DNA from: an uncultured Lachnospiraceae bacterium
Lineage (GTDB): Bacteria > Bacillota > Clostridia > Lachnospirales > Lachnospiraceae
DNA: 58,882 nucleotides
Assembly: GCA_959022495.1 (NCBI GenBank)
Contig: CAUEYX010000017.1
Location: 1-58,882 of the forward strand
Direction of reading: 5' to 3'
The position numbers were made by a program, and so were the translations under genes. This document shows positions 7,277-15,367 of this stretch, in pieces (position 1 is the first letter of the stretch; each line of letters starts with the position of its first letter). The notes below the pieces were generated by a model that was not told the origin of the DNA, ran no database searches, and saw nothing but the letters and a program-made list of their open reading frames with translations.

Positions 7277-8155
7277 CTACCGTCTGTTGTTCAGCCGGTC
7301 GATAAACAGCTTCACCGCCGGGGAGAACACCTGATATTTCTTCGTCGCGATATAAGAATCCACTTTGATCTCAGGGGAAAACGGCCGGAAGGTCAGATCC
7401 CTGCTTCCCGTGACATCTACGAGATTATTGAGACAGAAGGCATAACCCATTCCCTGCTCAACCATAAAAGTGGCGTTGTAGATCAGCGTATAGGTGGCGA
7501 CAATATTTAAAGACTGATATTTTGTTCCGAACCAGCCGAGGTTTTCATGACCGGTATATGCCTGATTCGGAAAAATGAGAGGCAGATCTTCGATATCCTC
7601 GAAGGTAACTGTCTCTTTTTTCGCAAGTTCGCAGTTCTGCGGCATGAGGATACCGAAGGTATCATGCATTTCCAGATTGATATAGTTGTAGGCGTCCTGA
7701 TGCAGGGCGCCGATCAGCAGGCACAGATCGAGCGTCCCCTGATTCAGCCGGGCGAGGACGGATTCTGCGTCTCCGCTGTAGATATGGAAGCGGATCTGCG
7801 GGTAATCCTGCTGGATCTCCTTGAAAATATCCGTGATAAACGACATGATCGGCGTTTCCCCGCATCCAAGATAAACGTCTCCGGCGATCACTTCTTCCTC
7901 CGCACTGAACGCGGATTCTGTCTTATCGAGCAGGTTCATGATCTCCTGCGCCTGACTGCGGAGAAATGCGCCTTCCTCTGTAAGAGTGATCTTTTTCTTC
8001 CCACGGATCAGAAGCGGTTTCCCCAGCTGGTCTTCTAACTCCATCATCTGCTTGGACAGCGTGGGCTGCGCGATATGCAGCGAATCCGCCGCTTTAGTGA
8101 TGCTTTGCTCTCGCGCCACGGCGAGAAAATAGTTTAAAAGTCTTGTCTCTATCAT
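7277..8155 (-). CDS. LysR-family transcriptional regulator (second paralogue)
   Basis: 292-residue LysR-type regulator, closely similar along its length to the one at 446-1339. The DNA-binding helix-turn-helix is SITKAADSLHIAQPTLSKQM and the effector domain carries the TYTLIYNATFMVEQGMG and KKYQVFSPAVKLF segments shared with its paralogue. The ATG at 8155 is chosen over an upstream in-frame start because AAGAGG lies just before it and the extra 33 residues have no counterpart in the family. The gene has no divergent partner nearby on the plus strand. It may control the operon beginning at 9593 or genes around 13447-15172; this is inference from gene content. Confidence 0.9.
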   Translation of the reverse strand: MIETRLLNYFLAVAREQSITKAADSLHIAQPTLSKQMMELEDQLGKPLLIRGKKKITLTEEGAFLRSQAQEIMNLLDKTESAFSAEEEVIAGDVYLGCGETPIMSFITDIFKEIQQDYPQIRFHIYSGDAESVLARLNQGTLDLCLLIGALHQDAYNYINLEMHDTFGILMPQNCELAKKETVTFEDIEDLPLIFPNQAYTGHENLGWFGTKYQSLNIVATYTLIYNATFMVEQGMGYAFCLNNLVDVTGSRDLTFRPFSPEIKVDSYIATKKYQVFSPAVKLFIDRLNNRR

Positions 8156-8431
8156 ACGATCCTCTTTTTCCGGTGTCTGCGTGTATCTTCTCATGTCTCC
8201 GCATAAGTTGGTTTTGTAAAGTTGGGCATCATTTGCGTAACAAAGTATTCCCATTTATCTCTATGTGTTGCAGTTTCAATTTAAACGGAGATTAGCCTTT
8301 ACGAAACGAGCCACCACCTCTAAACCTATTTCCATACGGAATATGGGTGGTTGAAAAAACAATGGAAATAGCACTGCACCGAATGATTTTTACTTGTTGA
8401 GAGCAGCCAGACCCCTTACACAAACAGAGAT

Positions 8432-8890
8432 TTATCGCATACAGGCATTGACAAATTTCATGGGTACATCCATGCGTTTTGCTGCTTGTTCTGGTGTCAT
8501 TCCACTATTTAAGAAACGCCTGCATACTATTTTCATGTTCTCGCCAACTTCGATAATATGTTTATCTGGGTCATAGAAACGAACAACTCGCTGTCCCCAT
8601 GAATGTTCTACAATAGGGTGGACATATTCAACATCACATTCTTTGAGCTTATCCGCAAATTCATCAAAATTATCTTCTTCAAAGTAAATTTCAAAGTTAT
8701 TGCCACCAAAAGAAATATCGCTTTTCCCGATAAAGTCTTTATATGTTTCAACTGTCTGCAAAGCCAAACCACCTGTTAAAGTTTTATTTGCTCCAAAATC
8801 CATAATCACATGAAGCCCGAAAACCTTTTTATAAAACTCAACTGATTTGTCTATATCTGTTACCACCAGCATAGGATTTTTCAATTTCAT
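8432..8890 (-). CDS. VOC-superfamily (glyoxalase-like) protein
   Basis: 152 residues. The vicinal-oxygen-chelate fold occupies the first 118 residues, with paired beta-alpha-beta-beta-beta modules visible at PMLVVTDIDKSVEFYKKVFG and VVRFYDPDKHIIEVGENM. A 30-residue C-terminal tail (RRFLNSGMTPEQAAKRMDVP) is typical of one clostridial/bacteroidal subgroup. The reading frame opens at a GTG five codons earlier, but GGAGG eight bases before the ATG at 8890 fixes the start. Substrate unknown; related proteins include glyoxalase-like and antibiotic-binding members. Base composition is more AT-rich than the flanking LysR and DUF3737 genes. Lies downstream of the DUF3795 gene in the same orientation. 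Confidence 0.85.
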   Translation of the reverse strand: MKLKNPMLVVTDIDKSVEFYKKVFGLHVIMDFGANKTLTGGLALQTVETYKDFIGKSDISFGGNNFEIYFEEDNFDEFADKLKECDVEYVHPIVEHSWGQRVVRFYDPDKHIIEVGENMKIVCRRFLNSGMTPEQAAKRMDVPMKFVNACMR

Positions 8891-8914
8891 TTCCGTTACC
8901 TCCACAAAGCTAAT

Positions 8915-9247
8915 TTATCCTTTCAAATTCCTCAAAGCAGACGGATTATTCTCTAAGATTACCCCAACAGTGGGACAACTTTCCAAATCCGAACAGTCGC
9001 CACAAGTAGCAACCCCCTTTTTCAATGCACACTGGCGAATACCACAGATACTATCACAAAATACGGTTTTAATTCCGTCAATACGACAGCCGTGGCAGTT
9101 AATATGCTCTGGAAGAATAGGTGCATTATTCAATTCAGCCCATAGTTTCGCAGTCTTTTTTCGCAAGTCTTGGTCGTCATTGATTGTTGCACGATATGCG
9201 TCACATTTTTCACAATCAAGTCCACAATATGCAATCATCTTTTTCAT
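8915..9247 (-). CDS. DUF3795 cysteine-rich protein
   Basis: 110-residue protein of the DUF3795 family. It opens with MIAYCGLDCEKCDAY and contains about a dozen cysteines in CxxC-type spacings (HINCHGCRIDG, CGDCSDLESC), suggesting binding of zinc or an iron-sulfur cluster. Start at 9247 is set by GGAGG ten bases upstream; an extension of six codons lacks support. Twenty-four bases separate it from the VOC gene downstream, so the two form a small operon. Function of the family is not established. Confidence 0.85.
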   Translation of the reverse strand: MKKMIAYCGLDCEKCDAYRATINDDQDLRKKTAKLWAELNNAPILPEHINCHGCRIDGIKTVFCDSICGIRQCALKKGVATCGDCSDLESCPTVGVILENNPSALRNLKG

Positions 9248-9592
9248 GATTATGTACCTCCACAACTTCCAATTTGTTAATTTGTCTGCTTAAATTATAG
9301 CATCCATATATAAATTTTTCTATTTTTAGTTTTGTTCATTCGTTAAGTTTCTGATCTGCATTTGCAACTTCATAAAGTTTTCAATGCTGCAGTAAGGATT
9401 TCAATTAACCATGGCTATATTATACTGTGGAATACCATTCTTTTTGACTATGTTTATTTATTATAAATAGCTATTTGCTATTTTGATAATACGGAGATAG
9501 AATAAAGACAGAACAAAAGTGATCAAGGAAAGGATCTATATGAACAAGGAACAGAACCGGAGCAGGAGTTAAAAATGGAAGGAGAAACCACT
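9248..9592. other. AT-rich spacer between DUF3795 and the cyclophilin-like gene
   Basis: 345 bases with no gene. It must hold the promoter of the DUF3795/VOC pair on the minus strand (TATAAT reading from 9299 to 9294) and that of the plus-strand operon beginning at 9593, for which GATAAT near 9485-9490 is a candidate -10. No clear terminator, tRNA or structured RNA was seen. Confidence 0.5.
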
Positions 9593-9946
9593 ATGAAGAT
9601 CAGTGTGAAATCCGCAGCTTATGAGATTATTTATGAACTGAATAACAGTCAGGCGGCACGGGAGTTATACGGGCAGCTGCCCTTAACTTTGGAGGTGGAG
9701 GATTTCAGCACCAATGAGAAGACATTCTACCCGCCGAAGGAGCTGGATACCAGCGACGCGCCGATGGCAGACGCGGATAGGGGGACGCTGGCTTACTACG
9801 CGCCGTGGGCGGATGTGGTTATGTTTTATGACTATTTCGGAAAAGGCGGCGGGCTGTATGAGCTGGGAGAGGCAGTTTCGGGAGAAGAAGATATCGAAAA
9901 GCTTTCAGGGGAGATCGAGATCACCGAGGCAGAGCAGAAGAAATGA
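9593..9946 (+). CDS. Cyclophilin-like fold protein
   Basis: 117-residue member of the cyclophilin-like group (Cyclophil_like family) widespread in gut Firmicutes and Bacteroidetes. The signature is MKISVKSAAYEIIYELNNSQ at the N-terminus, FYPPKELDT in the middle and LAYYAPWADVVMFYDYFG near the end. No peptidyl-prolyl isomerase catalytic set is evident, so enzymatic activity should not be assumed. An in-frame ATG lies six codons upstream, but AAGGAGAAA at 9579-9587 gives ATG 9593 the better spacing. It heads a run of plus-strand redox-associated genes. Relatives are often next to flavodoxins and aldo/keto reductases, as here. Confidence 0.82.
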   Translation: MKISVKSAAYEIIYELNNSQAARELYGQLPLTLEVEDFSTNEKTFYPPKELDTSDAPMADADRGTLAYYAPWADVVMFYDYFGKGGGLYELGEAVSGEEDIEKLSGEIEITEAEQKK

Positions 9947-9971
9947 GTGGGAGGTCGTGAGTGAGACGGAC

Positions 9972-10238
9972 ATGAATGAGATGGATGTGAATAATACAGA
10001 CATGAATAATACACCCAGGAATGATACAGATGTGGAGACCAGACAGAATCTGAAGGCGGCGGGCTGCAGCGCGAAAACAATAGAAACATTTTTCTCTTAT
10101 CAGGAAACAGAAAAGAAGATCCTGCTGCTGGAGAGACAGCGCAGGAAACTACTGGATGATGTCCATGACAAAGAGCGGAAGATCATTTGTCTGGACTACC
10201 TGATGGATCAGATCAGCAGCGGGAAACGGAGGTTTTGA
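9972..10238 (+). CDS. Small protein of unknown function, paralogue of the one at 1524
   Basis: 88 residues. The first 25 are a hydrophilic Asn/Asp/Met-rich stretch with a short internal repeat (MDVNNTDMNNT); the rest is helical and aligns with the 76-residue protein at 1524, sharing AGC, LLD-x-VHD and CLDYLMDQI. The open frame continues far upstream inside the preceding gene, so the true start is uncertain: ATG 9972 is favoured, GTG 9957 lies too close to GGGAGG (9949-9954), and ATG 9981 is also possible. It ends three bases before the DUF3737 gene, so the two are probably co-translated. No function is recognised. Confidence 0.65.
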   Translation: MNEMDVNNTDMNNTPRNDTDVETRQNLKAAGCSAKTIETFFSYQETEKKILLLERQRRKLLDDVHDKERKIICLDYLMDQISSGKRRF

Positions 10239-10241
10239 TCA

Positions 10242-11123
10242 ATGAAGATAGAAGCAAAAGAGATCAGGCAGGAATTTTTAAAAGGGGAGCGTGCCTTATT
10301 CCGGGGGCATGACCTGAAGATCTACGACACGATCTTTGACGACGGCGAATCCCCGTTAAAGGAAAGCCGGAATATTGAGCTTTACGGCAGTATGTTCAAG
10401 TGGAAATATCCGCTCTGGTACAGCAGGAACATCCTTGCGGAGAACTGCACCTGGTTTGAAATGGGGCGCGCGGGGGTATGGTACACGCAGGATATCACGG
10501 TCAGGAACGGGCTGATCGAAGCGCCGAAGAATTTCAGGCGATGCAGGGGAGTGACGCTGGAGCATGTGAATCTCCCCAATGCGTCAGAAACACTGTGGCA
10601 TTGCAGCGATGTGCGGATGGATCATGTGACGGCGAGGGGTGATTATTTTGCCATGAACTCGCAGGACATGGTGATCAGTCACTTTCAGCTCACAGGCAAT
10701 TACTCCTTTGACGGAGCAAAGAATGTTGAGATACACAATGCGAAAATGCTCTCAAAGGATGCCTTCTGGAACAGTGAAAATGTGACAGTATATGATTCGT
10801 TCATCTCCGGTGAATATTTGGGCTGGAACGCGAAGAATCTGACACTGATCAATTGTACGGTGGAAAGTCTTCAGGGGATGTGCTATATCGAGAATCTGAC
10901 GATGAAAAAATGCCGCCTTTTAAATACAACCCTTGCGTTTGAATATTCCACGGTGGATGCTGACATCCATGGACAGATCGACAGCGTGATGAATCCCTCC
11001 GGCGGCGTAATCCGGGCTGACAAGATCGGTGAGCTGATCATAGATGAGGAAAAGGTAGATCCTCAGAAAACAAAGATCCTATGTCCTCACATCATCCATA
11101 CATCAGAGCGTTTCTGCGCATAA
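10242..11123 (+). CDS. DUF3737 family right-handed beta-helix protein
   Basis: 293 residues matching the DUF3737 family in length and content. Short imperfect repeats of 20-24 residues dominate (SRNIELYGSMFKWKYPLWYS, SENVTVYDSFISGEYLGWNA, AKNLTLINCTVESLQGMCYI), a pattern that folds as a parallel beta-helix. There is no signal peptide, so it is intracellular. The family is frequent beside PatB aminotransferases, hydrolases and aldo/keto reductases in gut bacteria; a role in binding or modifying a polymeric or aromatic ligand is conceivable but unproven. CGGAGG precedes the start by about 8 bases. Confidence 0.85.
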   Translation: MKIEAKEIRQEFLKGERALFRGHDLKIYDTIFDDGESPLKESRNIELYGSMFKWKYPLWYSRNILAENCTWFEMGRAGVWYTQDITVRNGLIEAPKNFRRCRGVTLEHVNLPNASETLWHCSDVRMDHVTARGDYFAMNSQDMVISHFQLTGNYSFDGAKNVEIHNAKMLSKDAFWNSENVTVYDSFISGEYLGWNAKNLTLINCTVESLQGMCYIENLTMKKCRLLNTTLAFEYSTVDADIHGQIDSVMNPSGGVIRADKIGELIIDEEKVDPQKTKILCPHIIHTSERFCA

Positions 11124-11171
11124 AAATACATTTACAGGTGAAAAAACTTATGAAACTTGAGGTGAGATGAC

Positions 11172-12350
11172 ATGCAATATAATTATGATGTGATGACAGA
11201 CAGGAGAAATACAGGCTCCATGAAATGGAACGTGGCGGAAAATGAACTGCCTATGTGGGTGGCGGATATGGACTTTCAGACCGCGCCGGAGATCATAGAC
11301 AGCCTCGAACAGCGTGTGTCCCATGGAGTCTATGGTTACACAGAATTGACGGACGAATGGTATGAGGCGTACAGAGCATGGTGGCGGGAAAGACATGGAT
11401 TTGAGATTAAGAAGGAATGGCTGCTTTTCTGCACAGGCGTTGTTCCCGCGATCTCAAGTGTGATCCGGAAGCTGACGACGCCGGCGGAAAATGTGCTGGT
11501 GATGACGCCGGTATACAATATTTTCTTTCATTCGATTTTAAATAACGGAAGAAACGCGCTGGAAAACCGTCTGATCTATCGGGATGGGAAATATGAGATC
11601 GACTTTGAAGATCTGGAAAAGAAGCTTTCCGATCCTCAGACTTCGATGATGCTGCTCTGCAATCCCCACAATCCCATCGGAAAGATATGGGACCAAGAGA
11701 TATTGGAGAGAATCGGAGACCTCTGCCGGAAATACCATGTGCCTGCGCTCTCTGATGAGATTCATTGTGATCTCACTGCGCCGGGGAAAGAATATGTGCC
11801 CTTTGCCTCGGTCTCAGAAGCGTGCAGGAAAAACAGCATCACATGCGTTTCACCGACAAAGGCATTTAATCTGGCAGGGCTTCAGACAGCGGCGGTGATC
11901 GTTCCCGATGAAAACTTAAGACACAGGGTAAACCGTGCGCTGAATACAGATGAAATCGCGGAACCCAATGTGTTCGCGGCAGCAGCGCCGACTGCCGCTT
12001 TCGGCAAAGGCGGGCAGTGGATGGACGGCCTGAGAGAATATTTATTTGAGAACAGGAGATTTGCGGAGAAGTTCATCGAGAGGGAGATAGAAGGAGTTCA
12101 TGCGGTTGCGGCGGACGCGACCTATCTGCTCTGGCTGGACTGCAGGGAGCTGTTGGGAGATTCATCGGAACTGTGCAGATTCTTAAGAACCCGTACCGGT
12201 CTTATCCTGTCGGACGGAAGAGAATACCGGGACGGAGGCGGATTCTTAAGGATGAATCTTGCCTGCCCCAGAGCCCGACTGGCGGATGGACTGAAACGGT
12301 TGAAATCAGGAACCTCACAATATCAGAACATGGTATCTGAGAGATGCTGA
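11172..12350 (+). CDS. PLP-dependent aminotransferase, MalY/PatB cystathionine beta-lyase type
   Basis: 392-residue fold-type I PLP enzyme. The N-terminal WNVAENELPMWVADMDF is diagnostic of the MalY/PatB group, the cofactor Lys is Lys230 in SPTKAFNLAGLQ, and CNPHNPIG and SDEIHCDL bind the cofactor. Members cleave C-S bonds of cystathionine and other S-conjugated cysteines, releasing thiol, pyruvate and ammonia. That activity would suit processing of Cys-conjugated electrophiles by this cluster (inference). The ATG follows GAGGTGA. It lies between the DUF3737 and hydrolase genes, all in the same direction with gaps near 50 bases. Confidence 0.9.
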   Translation: MQYNYDVMTDRRNTGSMKWNVAENELPMWVADMDFQTAPEIIDSLEQRVSHGVYGYTELTDEWYEAYRAWWRERHGFEIKKEWLLFCTGVVPAISSVIRKLTTPAENVLVMTPVYNIFFHSILNNGRNALENRLIYRDGKYEIDFEDLEKKLSDPQTSMMLLCNPHNPIGKIWDQEILERIGDLCRKYHVPALSDEIHCDLTAPGKEYVPFASVSEACRKNSITCVSPTKAFNLAGLQTAAVIVPDENLRHRVNRALNTDEIAEPNVFAAAAPTAAFGKGGQWMDGLREYLFENRRFAEKFIEREIEGVHAVAADATYLLWLDCRELLGDSSELCRFLRTRTGLILSDGREYRDGGGFLRMNLACPRARLADGLKRLKSGTSQYQNMVSERC

Positions 12351-12401
12351 ATTTGAAGGCTGCTGAATTTAAATCATGCTGAAAAAGAAAGGAGATCAGA
12401 C

Positions 12402-13352
12402 ATGGATCACTATATTTTTGAATTAAGCGAGAATGTAACGCGGACATCGGTACAATACAAAAACCGCTACGGGATCACGCTCTCCGGCGACCTGTACCGG
12501 GCGAAGAATCTTGACGAGGGGGAGAAGCATCCTGCCGTCCTGATCGGCGCGCCCTATGGCGGAGTGAAGGAACAGGGGCCCGGTGTGTGGGCAAATGAAC
12601 TGGCGCGGCGCGGATTCGTGGCACTCACCTTTGACCCTTCCTACAATGGTTACAGCGGCGGAATACAGCGGCACATTTCTTCTCCGGATCTCTTTGTGGA
12701 AGACTTCCACGCAGGGATCGATTTCCTCGGCACTCGTCCTTTCGTAGACAGAGAAGGGATCGGTGCCGTAGGTATCTGCGGCAGCGGAGGATTCGCAGTC
12801 AGCGCCGCATCGGTAGACCCGCGCATCAAGGCAGTGGTCACAGCCAGCTTTTTCGATATGTCACGGGTCACGCAGAAGGGATTCGGAGAAGGGCTGACAG
12901 ACGAAGAATGGTATGCCATGATCACGCCTCTTGCGCAGCAGCGCTATGTGGACTTTGAAGAGACCCATCAGGCGCTGGGACCGAGAACCAATATCTTACA
13001 GGTGTCTGACGCGCAGGATCCGCTGGAAAGAGAATTCTCGGAGTTTTATAACACACAGAGAGGCTATCATCCCAATTCCATCGGGCATTTTACAGCCACC
13101 AGCACACTGGCTTTCGCCAACTTCCCGCTGCTTACCAATATCAAACGGATCTCGCCCAGACCGATCCTGATGATCGCCGGAGAAAACGCCGCTTCCAAAA
13201 TGCTGACGGACGAGGCGTATGAACTGGCAGCCGAGCCGAAAGAAAAGGTGATCATGCCGGACTGCAATCATGTAGATCTGTATGATGATACAACGAAGAT
13301 CCCGTTCGATAAGATCACGGAATTTTTCAGGGAGAATCTCTGCTCCCATTAG
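12402..13352 (+). CDS. Alpha/beta hydrolase (YcjY/dienelactone hydrolase-like)
   Basis: 316-residue alpha/beta hydrolase. The oxyanion segment APYGGVKEQGPGVWANELAR is followed by the nucleophile elbow GICGSGGFAVSAA, in which Ser is flanked by Gly and the -2 residue is Cys, as in YcjY-like proteins. The probable acid and His are in PILMIAGE and DCNHVDLYD. No signal peptide, so it acts in the cytoplasm; family members hydrolyse esters or small lactones, and the substrate here is unknown. The start has AAAGGAG nine bases upstream. Three direct repeats follow the gene before the next one. Confidence 0.87.
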   Translation: MDHYIFELSENVTRTSVQYKNRYGITLSGDLYRAKNLDEGEKHPAVLIGAPYGGVKEQGPGVWANELARRGFVALTFDPSYNGYSGGIQRHISSPDLFVEDFHAGIDFLGTRPFVDREGIGAVGICGSGGFAVSAASVDPRIKAVVTASFFDMSRVTQKGFGEGLTDEEWYAMITPLAQQRYVDFEETHQALGPRTNILQVSDAQDPLEREFSEFYNTQRGYHPNSIGHFTATSTLAFANFPLLTNIKRISPRPILMIAGENAASKMLTDEAYELAAEPKEKVIMPDCNHVDLYDDTTKIPFDKITEFFRENLCSH

Positions 13353-13357
13353 ATTTA

Positions 13358-13421
13358 AGGTCAACGGAAATAAATTTGAGAGGTCAACCAAGATAAATTT
13401 AAGGTCAATGGAAACAAGAAA
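13358..13421 (+). repeat. Three imperfect direct repeats in a 94-base spacer
   Basis: Units begin at 13358, 13381 and 13402 and share AGGTCAA followed by an A/T-rich half (AGGTCAACGGAAATAAATTT, AGGTCAACCAAGATAAATTT, AGGTCAATGGAAACAAGAAA). Spacings are 23 and 21 bases, about two helical turns, so successive units present the same DNA face. This suits tandem binding of a regulator upstream of the aldo/keto reductase. Confidence 0.7.
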
Positions 13422-13446
13422 ATAAGAATCACAGAGGTGACACGAT

Positions 13447-14316
13447 ATGGTAATGAATATCCGATTAAATAATGGCGTGGAAATGCCCATGGAAGGCTTT
13501 GGCGTATTTCAAGTGACGGATCTGGTCCAGTGCGAGCAGGCGGTTCTGGACGCCCTCAATACAGGGTATCGCCTGCTTGATACGGCAAGCTCTTATCAGA
13601 ACGAAGAGGCAGTCGGAAACGCGATCCGCAGATCAGGCATCGCCCGGGAGGAGCTGTTTATCACGACAAAAGCCTATATCCACCAGATGGGCTATGAAAA
13701 TACGAAGGCGGCTTTCGAGGAATCACTGAAAAAGCTGGGAGTATCCTATCTCGACCTGTACCTGGTGCACATGCCCTTCGGCGACTATTACGGCTCCTGG
13801 CGCGCAATGGAAGAGCTCTATAAAGAGGGAAAGATCCGCGCCATCGGCGTGTGTAACTTTAACTCCGCAAGACTGATGGATCTGTGCTTCAACGCAAAAG
13901 TAACTCCCCAGATCAACCAGATCGAGCTTCATCCCCATTACCAGCGGCGGGATGAATTAGAAATCATGGAGGAGCTTCATGTACAGCCCCAGGGGTGGGC
14001 GCCCTTTGCAGAAGGATTAAAAGGCATGTTCACAGAGCCGGTGCTCATGGAGATTGCGGCAAAGCATAAAAAGACAGCCGCGCAGGTCATCCTCAGATGG
14101 AATATCCAGAGAAATGTTATTGTAATCCCTAAGAGCGTTCACAAAGAACGTATGGAAGAAAACCTGGCGGTGTGGGATTTTGAACTGGACGCGGAAGATA
14201 TGCGCAAGATCGCTTCGCTGGATAAAGGCTGCCCGTCTATGCTGGATACGGAAAAGCCGGACGAGGTGAGGAGAGTGTATGATTATCTGAAGAATCCGGT
14301 GGTGACCAGCCTGTAA
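13447..14316 (+). CDS. Aldo/keto reductase
   Basis: 289-residue cytosolic aldo/keto reductase of the AKR5 type (2,5-diketo-gluconate/methylglyoxal reductase-like). The catalytic tetrad is complete: Asp45 and Tyr50 (LLDTASSYQNEE), Lys75 (TTKAY) and His108 (LVHMP); the NADPH-binding VIPKSVHKERMEENL is canonical. It reduces aldehydes and ketones with NADPH. It is about 35-40 percent similar by eye to the catalytic part of the lipoprotein reductase at 3586. GAGGTGA precedes the start; a second in-frame ATG two codons on is possible. It sits between the direct repeats and the lipoprotein flavodoxin gene. Confidence 0.92.
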   Translation: MVMNIRLNNGVEMPMEGFGVFQVTDLVQCEQAVLDALNTGYRLLDTASSYQNEEAVGNAIRRSGIAREELFITTKAYIHQMGYENTKAAFEESLKKLGVSYLDLYLVHMPFGDYYGSWRAMEELYKEGKIRAIGVCNFNSARLMDLCFNAKVTPQINQIELHPHYQRRDELEIMEELHVQPQGWAPFAEGLKGMFTEPVLMEIAAKHKKTAAQVILRWNIQRNVIVIPKSVHKERMEENLAVWDFELDAEDMRKIASLDKGCPSMLDTEKPDEVRRVYDYLKNPVVTSL

Positions 14317-14377
14317 AATGCTTTTGGGGCATTGAATGTATAGAAAGCAGGTATTAGCTTAAAGTGAGGATTGATTT

Positions 14378-14383
14378 TATAAT
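14378..14383 (+). promoter_or_regulatory. Candidate -10 box for the flavodoxin lipoprotein gene
   Basis: A perfect TATAAT lies 79 bases upstream of the flavodoxin start. The -35 is poor (TTAGCT at 14354-14359, 18-base spacing), which is usual for an activator-dependent promoter such as one driven by LysR. Evidence is limited to the -10 match. Confidence 0.4.
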
Positions 14384-14461
14384 AGAGGTGCAGAGAAAGT
14401 TGCACACTTTGGTCTGCGCCTGTATTTTGGACCACTAAAATAAAAGAATGGAGGATAAGAT

Positions 14462-15172
14462 ATGAAGAAATTAGCAGCAGTTTTACTTACACTTTTAATG
14501 ACCATATCACTTGCGGCATGCGCTGGAAATGATCAGTCGTCAGAACAGACAGGACAGGGTACTGACCAGAATGAAAGCAGTTCGTCAGGGGAGGATTCCG
14601 CACAGGAAAATACAGCAGACGTTCCAGAAGCAGGCGGAGCGGATGGAGAGAAAATCTTAGTCGCATATTTCTCCGCAACCAATACAACAGAAGGCGTGGC
14701 GGAGCAGATTGCGGACGGACTTGGCGCTGATCTGTATGAAATCGTCCCGGAAGAGCCTTATACAGACAAGGATCTGGATTACAACGACGACAACAGCCGT
14801 ACGACCATCGAGATGAACGATCCTTCTGCGCGTCCGACGATTTCCGGTTCCGTAGAAAATATGGATGAGTACGGGATCGTTTTCCTGGGATACCCGATCT
14901 GGTGGGGCGAGGCGCCCAGAATCATGAGTACCTTTATGGAAAGATATGATTTCTCCGGCAAAACCATTGTTCCCTTCTGCACATCTGGCGGCAGCGGCAT
15001 CGGGTCCACCGCAGAGAAGCTTGCGGAGCTGACAGAGGGCGCTCAGTGGGTTGAAGGAGAAAGATTCAGTGGAAGCGCCTCCCGTGATGAGATTGCAGAC
15101 TGGGTGAATGGTCTTGGTCTTAATATAACCGCAGAGTATCCGATAAAATCAAATGTCTTGGTCTTTGCCTGA
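14462..15172 (+). CDS. Flavodoxin with a lipoprotein signal peptide
   Basis: 236 residues. The signal peptide ends in lipobox LAAC with Cys20, followed by a Ser/Glu/Asp-rich linker (21-62) and a full flavodoxin domain (about 63-225). The FMN phosphate loop is YFSATNTTEGVAEQI and the isoalloxazine loop is LGYPIWWGEAPRI, both intact; the C-terminal GSASRDEIADWVNGLGL is typical of this subgroup. It should be anchored on the outer face of the membrane, where it could relay electrons to extracytoplasmic acceptors. An AATGGAGG site lies upstream. The preceding gene is a cytosolic aldo/keto reductase. Confidence 0.88.
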   Translation: MKKLAAVLLTLLMTISLAACAGNDQSSEQTGQGTDQNESSSSGEDSAQENTADVPEAGGADGEKILVAYFSATNTTEGVAEQIADGLGADLYEIVPEEPYTDKDLDYNDDNSRTTIEMNDPSARPTISGSVENMDEYGIVFLGYPIWWGEAPRIMSTFMERYDFSGKTIVPFCTSGGSGIGSTAEKLAELTEGAQWVEGERFSGSASRDEIADWVNGLGLNITAEYPIKSNVLVFA

Positions 15173-15250
15173 ATCCTGTGTTTTTGTTGTGTATCAAGGC
15201 AGACGATTGAGGTGTGCTGTCCTTTGCACACTGACGTTAGTTGGAGCATC

Positions 15251-15367
15251 GTGAAAAAACAAATCGTTGAGAAGAGTCTTATAGTTCTGCTTTAAGCAAA
15301 ATTATACTTGACGCAGGAATCATCCCGAAATATGAAAAGCAAGTTTGTCTGAAAAAGGCGGCCATTC
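15251..15367 (+). pseudogene. Possible frameshifted small-gene remnant
   Basis: A GTG-initiated frame reads KKQIVEKSLIVLL and stops at 15293; the adjacent frame continues as SKIILDAGIIPKYEKQVCLK with no break until 15396. Joined by one frameshift these resemble the short helical proteins common in clostridial mobile elements. No ribosome site is evident, and the remnant runs into the convergent yitT gene. Weakly supported. Confidence 0.2.
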
